Below are positions 13,396 to 22,954 of a stretch of DNA of 64,000 nucleotides, piece by piece. Location: NCBI GenBank assembly GCA_023974075.1, contig CM043790.1, forward strand, positions 19,793,883 through 19,857,882, in the 5' to 3' direction. Each line of letters starts with the position of its first letter. Within the stretch, counting starts at the first letter, position 1. Source of the DNA: Chaenocephalus aceratus (Eukaryota > Chordata > Actinopteri > Perciformes > Channichthyidae). The translations under genes were made by a program, and so were the position numbers. The notes beneath the pieces are model-generated. The model had not been told where the DNA came from and made no database searches. It worked only from the letters and a program-made list of their open reading frames with translations.

Positions 13396-13625
13396 TGTAT
13401 GTGAAAGACAATGCAGGGTTGCGGTCGAATACTCCGTTTCTCTTAGGAACCTTCCTAACGGAGTGAAATGACCCGGAAGTCCCTCAGTGGCAGCCATGAT
13501 AAGTGCTGATTCTAAATTCTAAATGAAAGGAAAGGAGGTTTCAAACTTCCTTTATAACCTCCTTTAGCTTAGGAACCACTGGACCTCCCTTGACGAAAGG
13601 AGAGGAGAAAATCCTGCCCCACAAT

Positions 13626-14327
13626 TAGGGATGCATACCGGTATCCGGTATTACCGAAATATCGGTTACTGGTGGCTACGGTATACCGTACCGAAATCAG
13701 ATCCGGTTTCGATACTTTAAAAAAAAAATATATATATATATTTTTTTAATTAATTTTAAAAGTGAGTCCGTGGCCCGTGATGGCGGGTGTTATAAATTAG
13801 ATTGCATAATCGTTTTTCTTCATATTTAATGTATTTTTCATTGTTTGTTCAATACTAGAAAGGTAAAAGTCCCACAAATGAACTGTGATGGGATATGTTT
13901 TCTCTCACCAGTGAAGGTAAATGTTGATTTTAAAGATGAGATTTGTTTGTTTGTGCAATGCCGAGATCTCATGACCATTATTCTATTATGTATTTGTTCT
14001 CTAGTCGAATCTCAGGTTTAACATTAATTATAACGGTGCTATAACGGTCTGTTTGCATTGACAAGATGTGCTATTCACGCGGCACACCTGATGGCGGGTG
14101 TTCATATATTTGTTATGTATTTTTCATTGTTTGTTCAGCACTAAAAGGTCCAAGAAGTCCCACAATTGAATTTAATATTCATTTGACATGTTAACTATAT
14201 CATAAAGCACTTCATGGGAGTAATTGTGGGATGATACATTTTCAAAGTATCACGATATGTATCGGTTGAGTATCGGTATCGTTCAGTGGTATCGGTATCG
14301 TAAAAAAGTCAACGATATGCATCCCTA
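13626..14327. mobile_element. hAT MITE, TAGGGATGCATA family
   Basis: Ends are TAGGGATGCATA and TATGCATCCCTA, with subterminal 'ggtatcggtatcg' words. Both sides carry the 8-bp duplication CCCACAAT (13618-13625 and 14328-14335). 702 bp, no coding capacity. Confidence 0.93.
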
Positions 14328-14547
14328 CCCACAATGCCTTGCAGCCGCAGCATTTGCCGTCACACAACAGTCGGCCGTTCACGGAAACAACCGATTATGA
14401 CGGAGAAATAATATCATGAAAGTTACGGTGCTTATTAAGCATTTTAAAACGTATGTGGTAACTTGCCAAAGTGCTTTGTTTTGAACGTTCATCAGTATTA
14501 TAATCAAAAAGAGAAATATGAACGTTAGTTTTTACTGAAGTGATCAA

Positions 14548-15255
14548 ATAAGGTCAACATTTCACTGAGCTGTGTGGGGTTTGTTCAACTTTTAAAAGAT
14601 GTTTGAATGGTGATGTACACAGTGATAGATGTTAAGGACTAACGTTTATAATAAATACATTTGTATTGATTTTAAGATATTTTCATAGTTCATACAATCA
14701 TACTGAGATCATTGTTTGTATTAATGTAGACCGGAGGGAGAGGGTGACGAGCATAAGTTTCACTTTTTTATTTCAATTCCAACTTTGGTCATGAAGAATA
14801 TAATAATAATAATAATAATAATAACTGGGATTTCTATAGCGCCTTTCAAGGGACCCAAGGTCGCTTTACAGGAATAGGGATAATATGTTTCTCTGTTGTT
14901 CATAAAGCATAACGCAACAGCATCAGATCACGGTGCAGTCTCTAGATGAGTCCGTCGTTCTTATTGAACTTTAGTTTTTACTGAAATTATCAAATAAAGT
15001 CAACATTTCACAGTCTTTACTGAGCTGTGTGGGGTTTGTTCAACTTTTAAAAGATGTTTGAATGGTGATATACACAGTGATAGATGTTAAGGACTAACGT
15101 TTATAATAAATACATTTGTATTTATTTTAAGATCTTTTCATACAATCATACGTATTGGGATCATTTGTATTAATGTGGACCGGAAGGAGAGGGTGACGAG
15201 CATAAGTTTCACTTTCCTTTTTTATTTCAATTCCAACTTTGGTCATGAAGAATAT
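14548..15255. repeat. imperfect tandem duplication, about 440-bp period
   Basis: A block from 'tcaaataaggtcaacatttc' at 14548 through 'gggagagggtgacgagcata' near 14755 recurs from 14988 to about 15255 with a few substitutions and small indels. The first copy alone is followed by an (AAT)n-headed dispersed repeat (14800-14872). Confidence 0.85.
14800..14872 (+). repeat. (AAT)n plus short dispersed repeat
   Basis: An (AAT)n run followed by 'ttctatagcgcctttcaagg' and 'acccaaggtcgctttaca'. Related copies appear at about 29092-29215 and 43078-43150. Confidence 0.7.
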
Positions 15256-16068
15256 GTTTCTCTGTTCTCCACATTCATAAAGCATAAAGCAACAGCATCA
15301 GAGCACGGTGCAGAGTCTAGATGAGTCCCTCGTTCTTATTTAACATCCATGTTAGTCTGCTGTATATAAAACTGTAGTTTCCATAGTTTCCCCACAGCAG
15401 CAGACGCACATTCATGACGTCCGCTGGCGCATCATAAACACGTCGGATAGAGAAAGTGCAGTCGGATTCTCAAAGCACCGCAGTCTCTTCTCCTAAATCC
15501 TTTTGAATTCTCCTATCCACTATCCCTTAATCCCGTGACGTTTCACACAGAGGTCAAGGAATAGACGATAGGGTTAGAATTTAGGAGCTGATTTTTGGAT
15601 TATCCGACCGCAACCCTTGTGTTTTTGAGAGCTTATGACAGTTTATGTGAGATGACATTGTGCTGGTTGTGAGAGAGCATACTTTAAAAGGAAGTCAGGT
15701 TGATCCAACAGGAAGACAGTTTAAATATTCATTCCTTGACTGGTTTACAGACTTGAAAACAAAGCCTGAAGCTGCTCAGAGCACTGCTAGCTACATTTGA
15801 GCTGCAATAAGAACTTTTGGAAACACTTTATATTAAAGGAATGGTCCACTCATTAGATAATTAATCAAAACTTCAGTATTTAGTGAAACATTATGTTTAA
15901 ACCATACCCTGAAGAAATCAGCGATATTCCCCGGTAAATAATGATTTTATAGCTCTTTTTTATCAAAACCTGTATATTCCGTCTGGCCGCCGCCATTTTT
16001 GCCATTTTCAGTAGTCACGTGATGGTCGTGACGTCATCCATGCGTTCACTTTGTCAACACACGGAAAC

Positions 16069-16557
16069 ATGGCGGAGTATTTGAGTTCGGACTCGTCAGC
16101 AGAGGAAGAAGTTTTGACCAATGTGAAGAGATTGGATGGGGGAATTCAGCCATACAGGTTCGAGCCAAGTAGTCAGAACAGTCAGGAATCCAGGGACAGT
16201 GACGATGAGGATGAACAGCGCGGTGATCTTGCTGGAGACGATCTCTTTACTCGTGCAATTGATTTCGGGAGGCGAGTAGGAAGACCTGTACATGAGTGGT
16301 GTACTTGCGATCGGTGTGTAGCCATGGACAATCCTCTTATGAACATTTGTTGTCATGAGCTAGAAGAGCTTGAAAATAAACTGTTCACAGACGACTTGGA
16401 TTGCATACGTTTACACAGGGAATTCGACACTGTGGTTTTAGAAAAAGCTGTATTGAGAACAGCACTGGTTGCCATGAAGGATGTGAAACGCACCTCTTTG
16501 ATTGAACCAATAAATGAAGAGTGGGTACATTTGACGGGTACAGCCCTTTCTTCTTAG
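16069..16557 (+). CDS. P2RX7 C-terminal-like cysteine-rich protein
   Basis: 162 codons from the ATG at 16069, which sits in a good context (aacATGgcg); the frame is open slightly further upstream but without an ATG. The N-terminus is acidic and serine-rich (LSSDSSAEEE, then DSDDEDEQRGD near residue 45). The middle has the signature of the P2X7 receptor C-terminal ballast domain: RPVHEWCTCDRCVAM, then NICCHELEELE, then a C-I-x-L-H-x-E-F stretch and VLEKAVL. Stand-alone copies of this Cys/His-rich fold occur in fish genomes near transposons. It stops before the tryptophan-containing tail of the full domain. No membrane segment, so it is not a P2X channel. A zinc-binding or DNA-associated role is inference only. 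Confidence 0.7.
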   Translation: MAEYLSSDSSAEEEVLTNVKRLDGGIQPYRFEPSSQNSQESRDSDDEDEQRGDLAGDDLFTRAIDFGRRVGRPVHEWCTCDRCVAMDNPLMNICCHELEELENKLFTDDLDCIRLHREFDTVVLEKAVLRTALVAMKDVKRTSLIEPINEEWVHLTGTALSS

Positions 16558-16820
16558 CATTATATACTTTATTATTATTATTATTATTAATGGACATATC
16601 AACTAAAGACATGTTATTTGGTTAGGAAGTTCTGGATTAAAGATTGAATTGACTTTATCAAAGGTTTTACTAGCCGGTACTACGCTATATGGAAAGGCCA
16701 CCAAAAACTGTCCTGGCCTGGACGCTAAAGGACGTTAAAACGGGGCTAGCCGCTGCAATGGAAATGCGCTATAACATATCTTATTCTTACTCCGAGCACT
16801 ACTTCTGCTCCTCCGTCGCT

Positions 16821-17156
16821 TCACACTTGCAGAGGGCGATTTCTCAACTGGCCGAACTGGTGTCCTGGTCGGTGATGACACCGAAAGATCGATGGTACTG
16901 CATCTCCATTAAGTAATGGTTGTTCCATAAATCCCATGTTATGTTTTATCATACTCTCAGAGTAGTCGTCCGGAAATTTGAAATGTTGGCTGCATACATG
17001 AGCCTGTGAATCTTTCGGTTCGGGCCGGCCACATTTCGCTAGCCACTGCCTCCGAATGTACTTCTTACGCTTACCTTTTGGCAACAGATGGAACCGAGCA
17101 TTCCGTGGATTGTTCCTATCAGAATTGTGGCAATATTTTGCGATACAGTGAGGCAT
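16821..17156 (-). CDS. THAP-type zinc-finger protein fragment
   Basis: 111 codons starting at the ATG 17156. The first 91 residues form a complete THAP domain: C4 and C9, a basic stretch KGKRKKYIRRQW with W38, then C55-x2-H58-F59 and the closing AVPSIF at 86-91. THAP domains are C2CH zinc fingers that bind DNA and serve as the DNA-binding head of P-element and Kolobok transposases. The frame ends shortly after the domain, so either a downstream exon is missing or this is a domain-only remnant. It converges with the P2RX7-like frame on the other strand. Confidence 0.82.
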   Translation of the reverse strand: MPHCIAKYCHNSDRNNPRNARFHLLPKGKRKKYIRRQWLAKCGRPEPKDSQAHVCSQHFKFPDDYSESMIKHNMGFMEQPLLNGDAVPSIFRCHHRPGHQFGQLRNRPLQV

Positions 17157-17700
17157 ATTTGAAGAGAGAAACTACAGTAAATAATATGGAGATCAACGTG
17201 TCTTCGAAAACCAAACGCATGGTTTACGTCACGTCCGGAAAATGGCGGCGCCCACAGTGTTGATGTTATTTCGATATATAATCAGTTTAAAATCACTGAT
17301 AATGTCATCGGATTAAAAAAAAAAAAAAAGACTGGCAGAGACTGGTCTGTTTTATCGGATGATAATTATTTAAAAATGAGTGTCATGAGCATACCATTCC
17401 ATTAAGGTACACAAATTCACCATCAACTAGTTGATAATTAACATGCATATGAGCAGTATATTGGCTATTTATTAGTCATTATAAAACACTTATTAATGTC
17501 TCATTCTGCATGACCATATTCTACAAGTAATAAGCCATTAGTTGAGAGTTTTTCCTCAATAACCCTCTAAATTAGTGCTTATTTATTGCAAGTAAGGAAG
17601 TTGTTGTACATGAGTTTTGGTCTTAATATGCTCTGCTCAATATGGGCCTAATAAGACAGTAGTACCTCATTTTGAGTTATTTAGACTTAATTAACACTTA

Positions 17701-18277
17701 CGGCCCGTCCACACTACAGCGTCGACAGCGTCGAAAACTCTAATCTGCCCATTCACTTTCAATGGGGTGACGTCACGTTGCCTCGCTTTTTCGCCGAACT
17801 GAATTGTGGGTAGCAGAGCGGTCCGTCTCCGCCGGAGTAGCCAGCGCCAGCCAATCAAATCCCGTTTCGGAAAATCTGACAGCTGAAGCCGTAGCCAATC
17901 AAACCGCGTCTAAGCTGGGAGAGATATCCCGCCGTTCATTTCTATATTTCAAAAAAAGTTGGAGGAGAAACTAACTATCGCCGTAGCAATCACCCGGTTT
18001 TGTATGACCAGACCCTCTTCACCTACCGGGATACAAACCGGAGGAACCAGGCATGGAGGGAGGTGGCAGAGACAGTGGGTGAAACTGGTAGGTTTTTGCC
18101 TGTTTGGGGAGTTTATATATATATTGCTCCCATAAAATCCCCGGGGTTTTTTGCTTTGTATGTCGGGGGCGGGAGATTCATGTAATTGGTTGTTGGTTGT
18201 GTTGCTTGAATAAAATCCCCAAGCTCCAGACACGCCCAGCTCCAAGCTTTTTTTGAAGCTGTAGTGTGGACGCTCCG
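17701..18277. mobile_element. PIF/Harbinger-like MITE
   Basis: 577 bp with ends CGGCCCGTCCACACTACAGC and GCTGTAGTGTGGACGCTCCG, flanked by TTA on both sides (17698-17700 and 18278-18280). The 3-bp TTA duplication and a MADF-domain remnant inside fit PIF/Harbinger. A second copy, split by a DIRS element, lies at 51902-58112 in the opposite orientation. Confidence 0.88.
18000..18092 (+). pseudogene. MADF-domain remnant
   Basis: A short frame reading LFTYRDTNRRNQAWREVAET, the middle of a MADF (Myb/SANT-like) domain, the accessory DNA-binding protein type carried by Harbinger elements. Neighbouring sequence in other frames shows it is truncated. The copy at 57694-57966 retains more of the domain. 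Confidence 0.6.
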
Positions 18278-18544
18278 TTATAGTTTCATGTCTTGAGTTG
18301 TTACATAAGAATTAGGGCCGGGACTTTAACGCGTTAATTAAGATTAATTAATTACACAAAAATTAACGAGTTAAAAAAATTAACGCATTTTAATCGCACT
18401 TTAATCGCACTTATTTTTGCACAGTGGAACGTTTCTCACTGGATGAGTTTCAGGCGTACCGATTATACTGGAGCACCAACTAACGTACATGACTTCAGCA
18501 TGGGACTTCAAACAACAACAAACCACGGTGAACAATAGTCAAAC

Positions 18545-19000
18545 ATGAACGAACAAGCTGATGAGACCGCTTTGGTCGGCCCCGTGGATGGGACATTTTG
18601 TTTTAAAAAACGGACGGATGGAAGCGTCGACAAGAGCACGGTTGTGTGCAAATTATGCAAAAAGGAATTTGCATATCACCGCAGCACATCAAGCCTAAAG
18701 TATCACCTAAATGCAAAGCATGTAGCAGCTAGCGTGGACGTTAGCCCGACTCCGAGTGCAAGGAACCACACCCTGACCCAACCCACACTCAACCAGATGA
18801 CTGGTTTCAGGGCCAGGATAAGTAAGTCCACGTCTGAGAAAATAACCAACTCCCTGGCTCACTGGATTGCACTCGACATTAAGGACTGCCCGATGGCCCG
18901 GGGCCATCTAGTATTTAGCTCGGGCAATGAAGCCTCACCTGCTGGTTGCCCGATCGGGCAATCTATTATGCCAGTATCATGCAGCTCGCGGATCCAGTAA
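18545..19000 (+). pseudogene. hAT transposase N-terminus with BED zinc finger
   Basis: 151 codons from an ATG at 18545. Residues about 20-60 form a BED finger: VVCKLCKKEFAYHRSTSSL followed by KYHLNAKH (C-x2-C ... H-x4-H), the DNA-binding head of ZBED-type hAT transposases. The following segment (LTQPTLNQMTGF, SEKITNSLAHWIALD) matches the usual linker. From about residue 110 the sequence departs into GHLVFSSGNEASPAGCP and stops, where a full-length transposase would continue for another 500 or so residues. The RNase H-like catalytic domain and dimerisation region are missing. Confidence 0.85.
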
Positions 19001-19384
19001 TGAGTGACCCGACAGTAAAACTAAACATATCTATAACTAGTTTAGGTAGTTTGAGAGGTAATTAAAATAGCTACGTGTGATATTCTAACCTGAAGTGTGT
19101 GTTTTGTTCCGCTCACCGCTGCATGTGGTTATGCAGAGCTGCGTGTCGAGTCTCGACCATAGACTGTATATATAAATGGACGTAGGGTCCCTGACGTCAC
19201 CCATAGGATTCTGCAGAGTTGCCGTGAAGCCCTTAGTAGGCGGAGTCGGCCACTAACGGCTCAACAGTCACGTCAGAGTTCAACTCCCGCCTGTTCCAGC
19301 CTGCTCCAAATAAGGGCAAAGAGGCGGAGCCGAGGCGGGACCTGCTGCCACCGAGCTGGAAGTTCCAGAGCTAGCTGAAGCTAC

Positions 19385-20285
19385 CAAGCTAAGCTAACAT
19401 GCTCCCCATCTGCACACTGCCGTCGCATTTTACGTTTCTAAGGTAAGCGGACATGAAACTATTCAGCAAAACTATAAATAATAATCTAAGTTATTGAGTT
19501 TTTAGCATAATACTTCAGAATCTTAAAACCCCTTAACGTTTGTATGCAATTGTGCTAAATTCAACACTGGAATCAAGCAAATATTAATATGTTTGCATGA
19601 CATTAGTTATTTATATTTTGATATCACTTAACTACACGTTTAATACATTTAAGTCAAGCTAAGGTACATGTGATGGTAGCTAGTTAGTGCTCTTACCTGT
19701 GATGCCTCCTCCAAACAGCATACTAACCAGACTGTATCATTAAAACTAAGTACCAGTTCTCGATCCTTGACTTTAAACAAACAATTCAAAAGACAAAATG
19801 TATTTAAAGACCAATCTTTATTTGAATGTGCCTCTTAACCTGAGATATTAGTTATACAGTAATAGTATTGACAATCTAAAAAGACTGAGCAACTCAACAG
19901 TCAACTTTATGTTTCTTATTGTCTAAAGCATTTATTATTTTCATTTCCCCCCTCTCATATTCAGTGTGGACGGATTGAGACAGCCTGGTGTCCAGAGAGC
20001 TGCAGAGACTTCAGGGAGAAACCTCCGTGTGATGGACGTCCTGTCTGTTGGTTTGGAGAGGACTGAGGGTCTTTCCTCAGCGAGGAGGACCAGGGCTGAT
20101 GAAGGAGCCCATGCTGGGCAAAGCTGATACCAACTGCACAGGCCTAGTCTGTCACTTTATTTGACTAAATGTGTTTACTTATACATTTAATAGGTTTACA
20201 CCTTCTGTCCATATGTGCTTTTTATTTAAAACATTTGATTAACTTTTGGTTCACATTTCAATAAATTGTATTTGCACTCCTTTTG
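19385..20285 (+). ncRNA. possible two-exon non-coding transcript unit
   Basis: A donor-like AAG|GTAAGC at 19442/19443, a pyrimidine-rich acceptor (ttcatttcccccctctcatattcag) ending at 19964, a GC-richer second exon from 19965, and a canonical AATAAA at 20260-20265. Upstream, near 19190, is a TGACGTCA element of the CRE type. There is no meaningful reading frame. Transcription is inference from these signals. Confidence 0.3.
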
Positions 20286-21178
20286 TCCATTATTCTTACT
20301 GAAAATGTTAGATTACACATTCACATCTGACTGAAGATTGGCCCCATTTATTTGTGACGTTGCAAAACAAGGTAGGCTACATGTTGTGAAGCTCATAAAG
20401 TGAGGCAAATAGAAATAATCAGCTGATGGAGTGTAGATGTGGAAATAGCTGCATTCGATCAGCTGACTGTTTTTACAATAAAAGTAGTTTCTTAGTGAAT
20501 GTCCTGTACTGGTCTTAAAATCTCATATCATCAGCTTTTAATGATCCTCTTGGATGTTCTTCTTGACCCTCAGAGAAGGAGAACATGTCGTGTCTTTCAG
20601 GCATGTCCTTTCCTAACAAAAATGACAGGAAACATAAAACATATTATTGCAGAACAAGTGTGTTATTTATGAAAGCGGTGTGTTTGTGTGTTTAGGGGCT
20701 GTAGATATCATTATTTTGTAATGTTTTTTTTTTATTTCAACAATGAGCTATAAAGACAATCAGATTATGAATGAACAGTATGAAGTTCATCAACATTGAA
20801 ATATATGTTATTATCAACATAATATTGAACCGTTATCAAAACGTAGTGCAACTGTAGAAGCTTGCTCTGTTGTCTCACTGAAAGAATAACTTTTACCACG
20901 TTTTTTACAGACAATATTGAGAGATAAATAGTAGCAGTTCTCACTATGTGTTAAATATCTTTGCCTTCAATACATTAAATTAGAAAGCTGACAAAGTCAT
21001 ATTGCTAAATATCTAAATGTAAGTTTTTGCATGGAATAAACCCTCAACTTAACTGATGTGTAGGTGATTTAGTATTGTTTAATGGAATGTATATCAGTGT
21101 ATTCAAGTCAATACTTCATTCATTTAAACCAATATCTTTCTTGATTATTTGTACAGTATGAAAAAAGAGTCTTAGTAC

Positions 21179-21258
21179 CTGTGCTGAAGTTCACTGCTGT
21201 GAGGAGTCCAGCTCTGTCTCTCACTCTCTGGTCCAGCCTGTCTGCATCACCTGGACAC
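21179..21258 (-). other. possible minus-strand exon in the same element
   Basis: 80 bp bounded by an acceptor-like tttgtttaag and a donor-like CACAG|GTACTAAG on the minus strand. GC-rich compared with its surroundings. Open in one frame but with no recognisable domain. Confidence 0.25.
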
Positions 21259-21269
21259 CTTAAACAAAC

Positions 21270-21270
<1 letters not shown>

Positions 21271-21303
<33 letters not shown>
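21271..21303. repeat. (TA)n microsatellite
   Basis: Pure TA dinucleotide tract next to the candidate minus-strand exon. Confidence 0.95.
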
Positions 21304-21306
<3 letters not shown>

Positions 21307-22643
21307 AAGTACCATGTGTACAAACAATATAACTGATTCTCTTCTGTTGGATTGTGTATTGTCCGAGTCAGGGTCCTTTTTATTTTACTGTAACTTTGGA
21401 AGTTGTGTTACCAATTCTTACTGTTTATTTGATACCCATTTGGTAATGCAATGAATAAAAACAACAAGGTTTGGCTTCGTTCTTCAGATGACTGTGACGT
21501 TAACGTGTAAGCTCAATAATGCTCCAGCTCAACCAACCATATTGTAATATCTAAGTAATCATCTTGAAATATGACATTAATAATTGTAATATATACACAT
21601 CTTATTGTGAGGTTGATTTCACATACACTACTTCGACATTAGCCTGTCTACATACTTGAGCATAGCCAATTTAAATTAACCTTAGATGCATACAGTTCTA
21701 CCTACATAATAAAATATCTCTAAGTTACAAGGATGTAACCTTATTTTATCAACCTCAAACAGAAGCCGTTTGTTCAACAGTATTATCCCACTTAACACTT
21801 GTCTATTTCGTTTTAACCTTTATATATACAGTCTATGATTTTAACTTGGAGGCTACTATTACAATCGTTAGCACAGATGTAGCTACCACTAGCTTACATG
21901 CTGACCCAAGCCTTGCCATTCATTACGTAGCTGATTAAAATCATTAACAAATAAATAAAGCACTCGAATTTCACTTACCGCATTCATGCACCGTCTGTTT
22001 TAACCGCAGAGCGAGTCACAATAGTCCGATATATAAGCATGAAGAACAAACAACCACGGCCGGCTACAAGTTGTGTTTCCTGGATGAGCTGAGCAGGCAG
22101 AGTCCCTGTAGCTAGCTTCACGGAGCAGCTAGCAGAGCGACAAGAAGCTAACAGCGGCAGTCACTTGACAGAGCCGTCACTCAATGTGACCACGCCCTAA
22201 TTTATGCACACACTTTAAGACCTAATATAAATAAAAGGGTCGCGTTAGAAAACAATTCACTCACAGATCCATAATCATGAAGGTGGAATCTAACTATATC
22301 GATAATAAAAATGTATGGAGCCAGGGGTAGAAACATGTTTTTTTCTGCTCTAAAGTTGGGCATTTTAACATGGGGGTCTATGGAAATTGCTCCTTTCTGC
22401 AGCCATCGCCTATCGGCCAATATATGAACTGCAGTGTGTGACACTTCCGTATTGGCTTCCCGGTTCTACCCCACAGTTTGCCGCTTGGTCTCGACTCGTC
22501 AGCAGCAGCTGATCTCTCTCTCCCGTCAGATTAGACTTCACTCGCGTTTATGTCCATATCGATCAGATGCAGCTAGTTCTAGCTAATGATATGACTACCT
22601 GCTTATTAAAAGACAACTACACAATAAGTGTCGCTATGCAACT

Positions 22644-22852
22644 TGTAGTAACTCACAGGAGGCTTCTGGTGAGCATAGTGGAGTTTATTTATTCCTGGTA
22701 GCGCCGAGCTGCAACTCCGGTTCATCACATACTTAGCATAACAACATAGCTCCCAGTTCCTCTTTTATGCTTATGGAACGGCAACAACTTCATGGTCAGA
22801 GTGCCACCTAGTGGACTGGTGAACTAACATGCAATGATATGACCTTACAACA
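22644..22852 (-). repeat. gypsy 3' LTR
   Basis: 209 bp, starts TGTAGT and ends ACAACA on the plus strand; four substitutions against the other LTR. Confidence 0.95.
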
Positions 22853-22865
22853 TCCCCTTCCCCTC
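22853..22865 (-). promoter_or_regulatory. gypsy polypurine tract
   Basis: Minus-strand GAGGGGAAGGGGA directly abuts the 3' LTR. Confidence 0.88.
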
Positions 22866-22954
22866 AAGCAGGTTATATACATCTAACAGGAACATTGTAA
22901 CAAATTATTTTTAAACCTAACTGGTGACTCACAACAGTAGTATCTATTCCCTTC

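Larger units (their letters stand above)
13415..15617. mobile_element. TIR element, family not identified
   Basis: Starts AGGGTTGCGGTCGAATACTCC and ends with the near-complement GGATTATCCGACCGCAACCCT. I could not find a convincing target duplication, so the superfamily is unknown. It has no coding frame. It contains a nested hAT MITE (13626-14327) and a tandem duplication (14548-15255). Confidence 0.72.
15837..17401. mobile_element. Kolobok-like element with TTAA target duplication
   Basis: 1565 bp flanked by TTAA at 15833-15836 and 17402-17405. Left end AGGAATGGTCCACTCAT and right end ATGAGCATACCATTCC are inverted repeats over about 17 bases. TTAA targeting together with a THAP-domain frame is what is known of Kolobok elements. 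It carries two tail-to-tail frames, a P2RX7-C-like protein on plus and a THAP protein on minus. The transposase catalytic domain is absent, so it is probably a non-autonomous derivative. It sits inside the older dispersed repeat 15817-17700. Confidence 0.85.
15817..17700. repeat. older dispersed repeat, interrupted
   Basis: Left part begins GGAAACACTTTATATTAA; after the Kolobok-like insertion it resumes at 17406 with 'ggtacacaaattcaccatca' and continues through 'ctgcatgaccatattctaca'. This order matches, from memory, a widespread fish repeat starting near GGTAACACTTTA. Its right end is cut by the Harbinger MITE at 17701. Confidence 0.6.
19158..22488. mobile_element. non-coding teleost element, class uncertain
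   Basis: Starts CATAGACTGTATATATAAATGG and ends GTTTGCCGCTTGG, flanked by TCTCGAC (19151-19157 and 22489-22495). The ends are not inverted copies of each other, though a copy of the 5' end lies inverted at about 21814-21838. The right end contains 'aacatgggggtctatgg', a string I remember from abundant teleost repeats. It contains splice- and polyadenylation-like signals on both strands but no long frame. Class cannot be settled from this copy. Confidence 0.65.

Noticed and set aside
16069..16557. A host P2X7 purinergic receptor gene
   Set aside because: No transmembrane or ligand-binding part; the frame lies within a TTAA-flanked element.
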